This document shows, piece after piece, positions 8,886 to 15,696 of a stretch of DNA of 31,064 nt (positions are counted from its first letter, which is position 1; each line of letters opens with the position of its first letter). Below the pieces are notes generated by a model. The model saw only the letters and a program-made list of their open reading frames with translations, was not told where the DNA came from and did not search any database. This DNA comes from a virus, in the IMG/VR virus record IMGVR_UViG_3300005577_000068, positions 1 to 31,064 of that record. One strand, written 5' to 3'. Both the position numbers and the translations under genes were made by a program.

Positions 8886-9377
8886 CTATGGCGTCGCCTG
8901 CAGTGTCTTTGACTCGAAGAAGTGGAGCGTGAGCCGCTGCTCAAACTCTGAGCGCGGCGCCGCTCCGCGGATCGCCGTCTCTCGTGGGCCGACGTCGAAC
9001 GACGAGATCAGCTCGACGCCGCCGGTGTAGAGCTTGTCGCTGGCGTAGAAGGCGGTCATGAAGTCGTCCCAGAGGCGGAGGCGCCAGACCTCGCCGCCGA
9101 TCCCCGACGTCGCCGCGGCGTAGCCGGTGACGCGGACCTCCATCCGATGCCGCACGGAGACCATGCCGCCGACGCTCCCCTCGATCTTCGACTCGCCGCC
9201 GATCTCCTCGAAGGCGAGCGCCGGAACGGGGATATTCGCGTCCGCCGGCCTCGAGCCCTCGAAGACGGTGAGCGCGGCCGGCAGGTACGGGCCGCCCCAG
9301 CCCGGCCGGGTGCCGGTCAGGCTCGCGCCGACCGCCATGAGCGCTTGAAACACGCGCACCGGGTAAGGCTCCGCCAT
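8886..9377 (-). CDS. Tail terminator-like protein (gpU position)
   Basis: A 163-residue protein that starts at ATG 9377 in a TGATG overlap with the gpZ-like gene. It contains a strand-rich region (SVRHRMEVRVTGY, then GGEVWRLRLWDDFMTAFYAS) and a C-terminal strand LTLHFFES. It sits between gpZ-like and tail tube genes, exactly where lambda U (tail terminator, which caps the tube after it reaches full length) is placed. The fold pattern of mixed helix and sheet and the size agree reasonably, but sequence evidence alone is weak. Confidence 0.65.
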   Translation of the reverse strand: MAEPYPVRVFQALMAVGASLTGTRPGWGGPYLPAALTVFEGSRPADANIPVPALAFEEIGGESKIEGSVGGMVSVRHRMEVRVTGYAAATSGIGGEVWRLRLWDDFMTAFYASDKLYTGGVELISSFDVGPRETAIRGAAPRSEFEQRLTLHFFESKTLQATP

Positions 9378-9928
9378 CAGCTCACCGACGCCGTCGTCGC
9401 GACGCCGACCTGGCGCTGCATTTCGACCTGCACACGTTCCACGAGGAACGAAATCAGGCCGGCCGGGACCTGGGCCGGCACGGTCACGCGCTGCTCGCGG
9501 ATCGGGAGATAGGAGCGGTTCGGGCCGCGGCGCTGCGCTGGGCGCGTGCCGCGACGGAAGACGCCCGTCCGGCCGCTGCGCATCGTCGCGAGGAAGGCGT
9601 GGCGCAGCTCGCCGGAGCGGCCGCCCGGGACCAGGTAGCGGACGCCGGTCGCGGTCTGCTCCGGGTTCAGCTTGGCGGCGCGCACGCGCAGCGGCGCCAG
9701 CATCAGGACCCCGGCGAGGTTGAGCGGGCTCGCGCTCGAGGTCTTCGCGGTGCCCGTCGTCTCGCGCGGCGTGATGCCGTACTGCGCGGCCAGGCGGCGC
9801 GCGGCCTCTTCGCGCCCGGCGATGACCGCGGCATTGATCGCCAGCGCGGCGCCGACCTGGATCGCGGCGGCGGTCTTCTGAAGACCGGCCTGCAGCTTCG
9901 AGGTGTCGACGCGGATGGTCACGTCCAT
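9377..9928 (-). CDS. Minor tail protein Z-like (tail completion)
   Basis: A 183-residue basic protein beginning MDVTIRVDTSKLQAGLQ, a typical opening of gpZ/HK97-gp10-like proteins, followed by an Ala-rich helix (AAIQVGAALAINAAVIAGREEAARR) and a basic middle (RRGTRPAQRRGPNRSYLPIREQRVTV). Lambda gpZ is needed for correct joining of finished tails and for positioning the DNA end. Start is ambiguous: the junction reads GTGATG, allowing GTG 9931 (GTGA overlap) or ATG 9928 (TGATG overlap); I used the ATG. Neighbours (connector and terminator genes) support the role. Confidence 0.78.
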   Translation of the reverse strand: MDVTIRVDTSKLQAGLQKTAAAIQVGAALAINAAVIAGREEAARRLAAQYGITPRETTGTAKTSSASPLNLAGVLMLAPLRVRAAKLNPEQTATGVRYLVPGGRSGELRHAFLATMRSGRTGVFRRGTRPAQRRGPNRSYLPIREQRVTVPAQVPAGLISFLVERVQVEMQRQVGVATTASVS

Positions 9929-10437
9929 CACGGCACCGTCGAGTAGGCCTGCGCGAGCGGGATCGTGATCGGCAGCACGAAGATCGCCGCCGGCGCGTAC
10001 TCGCCTTCATCGACGCGCTCCGCGCGCCCGTCGCCGATGATGATCCCGTCCTTCGAGAGGCTCCCAATGTGGCGGTTCTTCATCAGGATCGTCGCGCAGT
10101 GATGCCGGAGGTTGAGGCGCTCGTCGTCCGCCAGCACGCCCGCCGACGCCTCGCGGAACACGATGCCCAGAATGTCGACGTGGAAGTCGTAGCGGTAGCT
10201 GACCTGCTGCAGGGCGAAGTTGAAGTGTCCCCCGCTAAGCATGGATCCCGCGCCCGGGATGACGTAGACGATCGGGCACTCGCCCGGCTTCATCTGCGTC
10301 CCCGGCGGCGGCAGCGGCGCGCGCCGCACGTCCGGCGGCCGCTCGTAGGTCCAGCTTCCGGGAGGCGTGCCCGCGAGCCCGGTCTCGAGCGTCGCCGCGA
10401 GGGCGGTCAGCACTTCGGCCTCCGGTGACTGCGCCAT
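9928..10437 (-). CDS. Neck/tail-completion protein, function unsure
   Basis: A 169-residue protein starting at ATG 10437 in a TGATG overlap. It has an N-terminal helix (SPEAEVLTALAATLETGL), a Pro-rich loop, and a central stretch of strands (CPIVYVIPGAG, VSYRYDFHVDILGIVF) ending with a hydrophobic strand IFVLPITIPL. Position between a FII-like connector and the gpZ-like gene fits the neck region, where tail terminator or head-completion proteins are coded. The alternating strand pattern with a long central helix could equally make it the real tail terminator, in which case the 8886-9377 gene would be something else. Confidence 0.6.
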   Translation of the reverse strand: MAQSPEAEVLTALAATLETGLAGTPPGSWTYERPPDVRRAPLPPPGTQMKPGECPIVYVIPGAGSMLSGGHFNFALQQVSYRYDFHVDILGIVFREASAGVLADDERLNLRHHCATILMKNRHIGSLSKDGIIIGDGRAERVDEGEYAPAAIFVLPITIPLAQAYSTVP

Positions 10438-10751
10438 CAGTGGACCTGGGCGTAGAAGACGTCGGGGTCGAGGTCCTCGACGCGGTCGACGATCCAGGTC
10501 CTGGGCGACGCGAACTCCGGCGGCCGCGCGGCGGAGATCGTGCTGCCGACCGGCAGGGTCGCGACCAGGTCGCGGCGCACCGCGCAGCGCGGGCGGAGGT
10601 CTTCCATCGGCTCGAGGCCCTGCAGCCGGTTCGTCGTCGGCGCGAGCCAGACGACGGTCGTGGTGACCGGGCTGCCCCCCGCGGGCGTGACGGTCGCCGC
10701 CTGAGACAGGGCCGCGAAGATCACGGCGTTCGACGGTCGGATGTCGCTCAC
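10437..10751 (-). CDS. Head-tail connector protein (gpFII-like)
   Basis: A 104-residue beta-rich protein starting at GTG 10751 in a GTGA overlap. It opens SDIRPSNAVIFAALSQAATVTPAGG and contains a barrel-like series of strands (TTVVWLAPTTNRLQGLEPM, RPRCAVRRDLVATLPVGSTI) ending with RTWIVDRVEDLDPDVFYAQV. Size, strand content and location between head and tail genes match the small FII-like head-tail attachment proteins, which sit under the portal and receive the tail. No motif decides it; the assignment is from position and general pattern. Confidence 0.65.
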   Translation of the reverse strand: MSDIRPSNAVIFAALSQAATVTPAGGSPVTTTVVWLAPTTNRLQGLEPMEDLRPRCAVRRDLVATLPVGSTISAARPPEFASPRTWIVDRVEDLDPDVFYAQVH

Positions 10752-11284
10752 GCGACGGCCTCGAGCTGCTGCGGCACGCCCAGCAGGCCCCGGAGATAGC
10801 CGCTCACCGCGAAGACACGGCCGCTGAGCGCGCCCAGGGCGTCGATCCAGGCGGTGCGGTTGTGGGCAAAGTCGAAGTTATCGGCCAGGTCGGGGTCGCC
10901 CCAGAGGTAGCCGCTGGCGTCGAGCGGGACGCCGGCGACGATCACCGGGCGAAAGCCGAGCTCGACCGCGACCCGCACCGCGAGGAGGGACGAGGAGCCT
11001 GGCCCGCGGAACTGCGGCCAGCAGCGCACGCCGTCGATCTGAGACTCGCTGGTGTGCAGGACGATCTTGCCGGGATCGCCGGGCCGGCGCGGGTCGATCC
11101 GGTTCGCGTGCCACCGGAGCAGCTTCTCCGGGTGATGGCTGACGCCGTGGTCGACCGGGTGCGAGTAGAGCTCGATCATGTTGTTCACGCCGAAGACGAA
11201 GGCGCCCCTGGCGAGATCGCCAAGGGCGCTCACGTCCTGGTAGACGCCGCGGCCGGAGCCGACCACGATGGCAACGGCGGCCAT
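10748..11284 (-). CDS. Rossmann-like head-module protein of unknown function
   Basis: A 178-residue protein that I place at ATG 11284 (GGAG seven bases upstream). It starts with AVAIVVGSGRGVYQDVSAL, a strand-turn-helix with Gly-rich loop typical of nucleotide-binding Rossmann folds, then GVNNMIELY, HPEKLLRW and later GPGSSSLLAVRVAVELGFRPVIVAGVPLDASG. This layout (G-S-G, an H-P-E-K, then GSS...A...ALELGF..V...G.P) is one I recognise in phage head modules and in DUF115/MptE-like enzymes, but I cannot name an activity. It lies between cement and connector genes with tight overlap, so it is probably made with virion proteins. Enzyme or structural role is open. Confidence 0.7.
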   Translation of the reverse strand: MAAVAIVVGSGRGVYQDVSALGDLARGAFVFGVNNMIELYSHPVDHGVSHHPEKLLRWHANRIDPRRPGDPGKIVLHTSESQIDGVRCWPQFRGPGSSSLLAVRVAVELGFRPVIVAGVPLDASGYLWGDPDLADNFDFAHNRTAWIDALGALSGRVFAVSGYLRGLLGVPQQLEAVA

Positions 11285-11312
11285 TGCGGGGCTCCGGCCC
11301 GCGGCGCGCGGA

Positions 11313-11651
11313 CTAGCGCGCGACTCCGTCCAGGCGCACCCAGCCGGTCGCGGACGGGTTGGCCGCGGCCTTCGCCGCGGTGCCGGCCAGGGTGTTGCCG
11401 CTCGACGTCGTGGTGAAGTTGCCGGCCGTGTTGTCCCAGTAGACCTTGACATTCTCCGTCCAGGCCTGGGCGCTGACCTTCGCCACCTCGACGACGCCGG
11501 GGCCGACGAAGGCGCTGAACTTCGCCCCCGCGTCCGCGGAGACGGTCGCGATGACGATCAGGTCGCCGATCTTGTAGGGCGTGTTCTTGACGACGCCGCC
11601 GACCGGCGCGGTCAGCTCGAGGACCTCGCCCTTCTCGATGTAGTTGTTCAT
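11313..11651 (-). CDS. Capsid cement/decoration protein (DUF2190-like)
   Basis: A 112-residue protein beginning MNNYIEKGEVLELTAPVGGV, a hallmark start of DUF2190 proteins, followed by PYKIGDLIVIATVSA and a C-terminal KVYWDNTAGNFT...GNTLAGTAAKAA stretch; all are standard for this family. Members decorate and stabilise the expanded capsid. It is encoded directly after the capsid gene, as expected. A GAGGGAGAGAGG purine-rich run lies just before the ATG and a 12-bp tandem repeat lies just upstream of that. Confidence 0.88.
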   Translation of the reverse strand: MNNYIEKGEVLELTAPVGGVVKNTPYKIGDLIVIATVSADAGAKFSAFVGPGVVEVAKVSAQAWTENVKVYWDNTAGNFTTTSSGNTLAGTAAKAAANPSATGWVRLDGVAR

Positions 11652-11667
11652 GCCCTCTCTCCCTCGC

Positions 11668-11704
11668 TCTGGGTCCTGGGTCTGGTCCTGGGTCTGGTCC
11701 TGGG
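11668..11704. repeat. Three tandem 12-13 bp repeats between capsid and cement genes
   Basis: TCTGGTCCTGGG occurs twice at 11681 and 11693 and a 13-bp variant (TCTGGGTCCTGGG) at 11668. They fill most of the 61-bp gap between the capsid stop and the cement start. The sequence does not form an evident terminator. Confidence 0.8.
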
Positions 11705-11712
11705 CCTTGGGC

Positions 11713-13164
11713 TCAGGCGCCGGCGTTCTTGTAGAGGCCGCGGAAGTCGATCGCCTTCGCGGCGAAGTCGTGCCGGCACTTCACCTCGAGGCCGTCGATG
11801 TCGAAGCCGACGCGGCTCTCGACGACGGGGCCTTCCTCGCCGTCCAGGAAGCCGTATTCGATGATGTCGATCTGGTCCGTCGAGGCGCCCAGATACCAGG
11901 CGGTCGTCGAGCCCGCGACCGTGTCGCCGTCGACGGTGACGCCGCCGGCGAGGCGGGGCTCCGAGATCACGGACAGCCGGCCCGCGAACGGGTTGACGCT
12001 GCTGCCCAGGGCCGGGGTGATCGCGGTGGTGAACTGGTCCGCGATCGTCTCCTTCTCCGGCGGCACCATCAGCGACCGCGCGACCAGGTTGAGGTAGTTC
12101 GTGCCGCCGGCGAGGCCGGTCTGCTTGCGCATCAGCGCGCGGCCGACGCCCAGGGAGTCGATGCTGATCGCGGTCCCGGAGCTCGTGAGGTTGTTGTGCG
12201 TCGCGTGGAACAGGGCGACGGTGTCGGCCATCGCGGCGTTCTTCAGGATCTGATACCAGATCACGTCCGACTCGAGGTTGCGGGCGGAGCGCCCGAACAT
12301 CGTCGTCAGCCGGCCGAAGGCGTCGAGGTCATCGTTGACCAGGCCCTGCCGGGTGATCGCGAAGATCTTGCCGTAGGTCGCGAGCTGAAACTGCTCCTTG
12401 CCTTCGGCGACGGAGCCGCGGCGGAACTCGCCGTGCTCGAGCACCTTCTCGAGGGCCGGGGCCTCGCCGAGCTGGTTCCGCTTCACCGGCTTGAAATCCG
12501 GCATGTTGATCCGGCGCGCGATCGGCGTCCAGGTCGCCGGCGCCTCGTCGTAGGCGCGACGCAGCGACTTGTTCGCCACGTCGGCGAGCAGGTTCGGGAA
12601 GTCGGAGGTGGTGTGCATCCCCGCCCGGACGTGGAAGCCGAACGCCGCCGCGGCCAGCTCCATCTTCGTCAGCGAGCGGGTGCGGATCCCGCGCTGCTCG
12701 AGGCACTCCGCCGCGATCTCGAGCAGCGACCGCGAGCGATACTGCTTCGCGTTGTCGTCGAGCTTCCAGTGGTCCGGCGAGATCCGGTGCAGCAGCGCGC
12801 CGGTGATCCCGCGCCAGACCTGCTCGAGCGGATCGGCGCCGACGAACTCGACGCGGCCGCTGGTCGGGCCCGGCTTCGGGCCCTGGCCGTCCATCGCGCG
12901 GCCGCGCAGGGTCTCGAGGACCTGGGCCTGCGCGTCGAGCAGCGGGGTCTTCTCCGCGATCATGCGCTGGGCCGTCGTCATCGGCAGGCGGCCGGCCTCG
13001 CACGCGGACAGGATGCCCTGGATCCGGGCCCGCTCCTCGTCGACCGCGCGATCGGCCGCGTTCGGCACGACGGCGGGCTGCGGCTGGGGCTGGCCGCCGG
13101 CGGGCGCCGGCTGCGGCTGACTCGGCTCGGGCTGCTCGCGGGTCTCGAGCTCGACTGGATCCAT
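11713..13164 (-). other. Possible internal start giving stand-alone capsid protein (483 residues)
   Basis: Within the fusion gene, ATG 13164 (Met205, MDPVELETREQPEP) is preceded by AGGAG seven bases upstream, a better ribosome site than that of the full-length start. The product would begin right after the protease domain and contain the linker and the whole capsid domain. This would let the phage make capsid protein in excess over protease, comparable to the nested C/Nu3 genes of lambda. It is a sequence-based prediction. Confidence 0.5.
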
Positions 13165-13776
13165 TGCGCTGCTCCTCTCGGGTGTGGGTGCGCCGCGCGT
13201 GATGACGCACGGATTGGTCGGAACGGTCTCGCTCCGGATGTTGGCGGCGTCGTCAGCGGCGATCGGGACGGCGCTGACCTCGAAGGGCTCCCAATCGGTC
13301 GCGTGCATTTTGCGGAGGGTGTTCTTCGCGGCGGGCGTCTCTTCGTACTCGTAGACGCGATAGCCGACGCTGATCTTGCGGACGATGCCGTCCTGCACGT
13401 CCTGCCAGATCGGCTCGACGTCGGCGCGCCGCGAGAAGCGGATCCGTGCGCGGCCCTGCGTGCCGTCGACCTTCGCGGATCCGTCGTTGACCGCGCCGAT
13501 GACGTTGCGAAGGGAAAACGCCATGTGCGAGTCGAGGACGGGCGCGCCGTTGTTCAGGCGGCCCAGCCGGACATGCTTCGACTCGAGGGAGAGGCTCTCG
13601 AGCCAGCGCTCGCCGGTGAGCCAGTTGAAGCGCTCGACGGGCGTGCCCTGAGACCAGACGACGTCGACGGATCGGTCGGTTCGATTGATCGAGGCTGGGA
13701 CGATGTCGGCGCGGACGCTGAAGGCGGGAACATCGACCGTGCGCTTCGGATCCCCGGCTGACGCGGCGCGCTCCAT
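11713..13776 (-). CDS. Prohead protease / major capsid protein fusion
   Basis: A 687-residue fusion. Residues 1-~185 form a HK97-type (U35) prohead protease: LDSHMAF carries a likely catalytic His84, RKISVGYRV a likely catalytic Ser136, and WEPFEVSAVPIAADDAA (162-178) is the conserved family end. Residues ~200-260 are a Pro/Gln/Glu-rich linker. From ~265 on is the capsid part, with a helical delta-domain-like region, then FPNLLADVANKSLRRAYDE, GEFRRGSVAEGKE, LVNDDLDAFGRL and GLEVKCRHDFAAKAIDFRGLYKN at the C-terminus, all familiar in HK97-fold capsids of the fusion class. The first ATG lacks a clear ribosome site, whereas an internal ATG (13164) has a strong one. Confidence 0.92.
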   Translation of the reverse strand: MERAASAGDPKRTVDVPAFSVRADIVPASINRTDRSVDVVWSQGTPVERFNWLTGERWLESLSLESKHVRLGRLNNGAPVLDSHMAFSLRNVIGAVNDGSAKVDGTQGRARIRFSRRADVEPIWQDVQDGIVRKISVGYRVYEYEETPAAKNTLRKMHATDWEPFEVSAVPIAADDAANIRSETVPTNPCVITRGAPTPERSSAMDPVELETREQPEPSQPQPAPAGGQPQPQPAVVPNAADRAVDEERARIQGILSACEAGRLPMTTAQRMIAEKTPLLDAQAQVLETLRGRAMDGQGPKPGPTSGRVEFVGADPLEQVWRGITGALLHRISPDHWKLDDNAKQYRSRSLLEIAAECLEQRGIRTRSLTKMELAAAAFGFHVRAGMHTTSDFPNLLADVANKSLRRAYDEAPATWTPIARRINMPDFKPVKRNQLGEAPALEKVLEHGEFRRGSVAEGKEQFQLATYGKIFAITRQGLVNDDLDAFGRLTTMFGRSARNLESDVIWYQILKNAAMADTVALFHATHNNLTSSGTAISIDSLGVGRALMRKQTGLAGGTNYLNLVARSLMVPPEKETIADQFTTAITPALGSSVNPFAGRLSVISEPRLAGGVTVDGDTVAGSTTAWYLGASTDQIDIIEYGFLDGEEGPVVESRVGFDIDGLEVKCRHDFAAKAIDFRGLYKNAGA

Positions 13777-13831
13777 ATGCGCGCCAGGGTCGCGGAGAAT
13801 CGCCGGGTCAGGTCATAGCGGAATTGGCTAC

Positions 13832-14110
13832 CTATTCCCGCCTGCGCTCGAGCCAGCGGGTCGGCGTCGCCGGCGAGCTCTCACCAGCGAGCCAGCCCTT
13901 GCGGTGCAGGGCCGCGAAGTGCCCCCGCACGGCTTCGTGGTAGATCCCCAGGCGCCGCGCGACGTACCGGGCCGACACGGGCTCGCCGGTCGCCGCGTAG
14001 ACGACCTGGACGATCGCCTGCACTTCGGCCTGCCGGTCCGTGAGCACGGGCCCCGGCCGGATGCCGGGGCCCGCCGTCGTCTCGGTGATCGTGCAAACGC
14101 GGACGCTCAC
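13832..14110 (-). CDS. Small winged-helix DNA-binding-like protein
   Basis: A 92-residue protein starting at GTG 14110 in a GTGA overlap with the gene before it. Residues ~25-80 read as a winged helix-turn-helix: LTDRQAEVQAIVQVVYAATG, PVSARYVARRLGIYHEAVRGHFAAL (helix-turn-helix with recognition helix), and HRKGWL (start of the wing). The C-terminal end is Arg-rich. LexA-N-terminal- or MarR-like small regulators have this form. It is located directly before the protease/capsid gene, an unusual place, and might bind DNA or act in the capsid region control. Role unknown. Confidence 0.7.
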   Translation of the reverse strand: MSVRVCTITETTAGPGIRPGPVLTDRQAEVQAIVQVVYAATGEPVSARYVARRLGIYHEAVRGHFAALHRKGWLAGESSPATPTRWLERRRE

Positions 14111-14472
14111 CCGCGAGCCTCCTCCTCGTTCCCCTCCCCCGTGACCGCCGAGATCACCGCGTCGCGGGCGATCTGGAAGGAGCGGTCCCCGTTGTGATCG
14201 TGCCGCGGCTGCAGCGCGCGGGCGGCCGCGAGGCGCTCCTCGAGCGGGCCGTCGACCTCGAGCTCCGCGACCGCGCGATCGCGGCCGGCGGTGAAACACT
14301 GCGGGCAGGCGTGGTCCGGGACCGGCATCTTCTTGACCCCGGCCAGGCGATCCTTCGCGCCCTTGACCTTGGCGATGTCCGCGCGGACCTTGTCCGATCC
14401 CTTGGGTTCGCCCGGGCCCGCGGCTCCCGCGCCTGGTTCCATGCGGTTCGTCAGCTCTCCGTCCTTGATCAT
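14107..14472 (-). CDS. Hypothetical protein with single Cys pair
   Basis: A 121-residue hydrophilic protein starting at ATG 14472 with AGGAGG six bases upstream, in an ATGA overlap with the repeat-protein gene. The N-terminal half is Lys/Gly/Pro-rich and probably disordered; residues 51-62 (PDHACPQCF) contain a CxxC that could bind a metal with His neighbours; the C-terminal half is charged and helical (LEERLAAARALQ; SFQIARDAVISAV). I do not recognise a family. Its tight coupling to flanking genes suggests expression with the virion block. Confidence 0.65.
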   Translation of the reverse strand: MIKDGELTNRMEPGAGAAGPGEPKGSDKVRADIAKVKGAKDRLAGVKKMPVPDHACPQCFTAGRDRAVAELEVDGPLEERLAAARALQPRHDHNGDRSFQIARDAVISAVTGEGNEEEARG

Positions 14473-15662
14473 GTCGATCCTCCTGTGGCGACGACGAGGA
14501 TGTCCTCGTCGGGTTCGGCCTCGATGGCAATGACCCACTGCCCGGGGTTGGCGACGGCGCCCAGGCCGCGCGCGGTCGGCGCGACGGCGCGCCCTCGAGC
14601 GTCGGCGGTGATCCGGAGGCGCCCCCGGGCCTGCACCCGGGCGCCAGCGGCCTCGAGCTGCCCGCGCCCCGGGATCCTGACGGTCGCGACGGCGTCGGCC
14701 GTCGCCGGCGCCGCGACCAGGCGGCCGACGCCGGTGATGCGCGGCGGCCGCGCGGCGATGCCTGGGGAGGGCGGCGCCTCCTCCTCCGGCCCGACGCTGA
14801 GGCTGCCCTGCGCGGTTGCGGTCGCCGTGACGAAGGCCGCGAGGCGGATCCCCGTCGTCAGCGCGCCGGCCGCGCTCGCCGTAGCGGTCACCGCGGCCGC
14901 GAGCTGGTCGCCGGGCACGCTCAGGTCGCCACTGGCTGTAGCGCTGGCCGACACAGACGCGGCGAGGCGGATCCCGGTCGTCAGGGCGCCAGCGGTCTGC
15001 GCCGACGCGGCGACCGCCCCGGCCAGCGGCTTCGGAACGGTCAGATCGCCGGCGGTCGAGGCGGCGGCGCTGGCTGCGGCCGCGAGGCGAATGGCCGTCG
15101 AGAGGACCGCCTGCGCGGCCGCTGTCCCCTGGATCGAGGCCGCGAGCCGGATCAGCGCGGTCAGGGCGCCGGCGACGGATGCCGTGGCGGTGACGGAGGC
15201 GGCCGGGCGGATCGACGTGCTGAGCACGCCGGCGACCTGGGCCGTCGCGGTGACCGACGCGGCCGCCCGGATCTGGGTCGTGAGCGCGCCCGCAACCTGG
15301 GCCGTCGCAGTGACGGCTGCGGCCGGGCGGATCTGCGTCGTCAGGGCGCCCGCGACGGATGCCGTGGCCGTGACCGCGCCGGCCAGCCGGATCGACGTCG
15401 AGAGCGCCCCGGCACCCTGCGCGGTCGCCGTCACGGAGGCGGCCGCGCGGATCTGAGTCGTGAGGGCGCCGGCGGTCGTCGCCGTGGCGGTGATCGAGGC
15501 CTCGAGCTCCGCGGCGGCGCCGATGAGCCCGAAGACCAGCTCGCCCGTCTCCGCGACATGCCCGGTCCCGTCACCATGCGAGATGACAAGCTGGCCGGTC
15601 GCGACGACGATCCACTGCCCGCCGATGAAGCTGACGAGCGCGCCGGTCGAGGTCTGCGCCAT
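14469..15662 (-). CDS. Alanine-rich protein built of twelve 20-residue repeats
   Basis: A 397-residue protein. Residues 1-50 (SFIGGQWIVVATGQLVISHG) form a small strand-rich head; residues ~56-296 are twelve nearly regular 20-residue repeats with the pattern S/A-V-T-A-T-A-x-x-A-G-A-L-T-T-x-I-R-x-A-A; the rest is another strand-rich segment ending in a short acidic tail. It has no Cys and no signal peptide, unlike the genes next to it upstream. Repeats of this kind appear in phage fibre-like or stalk proteins and may form a beta-solenoid or trimeric shaft; this is inferred. It shares the transcript with the secreted-protein genes and overlaps the next gene (ATGA). Confidence 0.78.
   Translation of the reverse strand: MAQTSTGALVSFIGGQWIVVATGQLVISHGDGTGHVAETGELVFGLIGAAAELEASITATATTAGALTTQIRAAASVTATAQGAGALSTSIRLAGAVTATASVAGALTTQIRPAAAVTATAQVAGALTTQIRAAASVTATAQVAGVLSTSIRPAASVTATASVAGALTALIRLAASIQGTAAAQAVLSTAIRLAAAASAAASTAGDLTVPKPLAGAVAASAQTAGALTTGIRLAASVSASATASGDLSVPGDQLAAAVTATASAAGALTTGIRLAAFVTATATAQGSLSVGPEEEAPPSPGIAARPPRITGVGRLVAAPATADAVATVRIPGRGQLEAAGARVQARGRLRITADARGRAVAPTARGLGAVANPGQWVIAIEAEPDEDILVVATGGST
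14775..15497 (-). repeat. Twelve tandem 60-bp coding repeats
   Basis: The DNA shows a 60-bp period for about 720 bp: for example gccgtcgcggtgac / gccgtggcggtgac begins successive units at 15181, 15241, 15301 and 15361. Units differ mainly at third positions and at a few codons, so they are diverged copies; one unit carries a three-base insertion. The period equals 20 codons exactly, keeping the frame. Such arrays can gain or lose units by recombination. Confidence 0.9.
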
Positions 15663-15696
15663 CTAGTCGCGTCCCCTCACCACCATCACCGCGACG

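Noticed and set aside
11644-13761. Open frame of ~700 codons on the + strand opposite the capsid gene
   Set aside because: Composition typical of antisense of a GC-rich gene; the minus-strand frame is a clear protease/capsid fusion.
13777-13831. Possible promoter in the gap before the capsid gene
   Set aside because: AT-richer than surroundings (TAGCCAATTCCGCTATGAC), but no convincing -35/-10 pair with right spacing.
14775-15497. CRISPR-like or non-coding tandem array
   Set aside because: The 60-bp repeats have no spacers, keep frame and diverge at third positions; they are coding.
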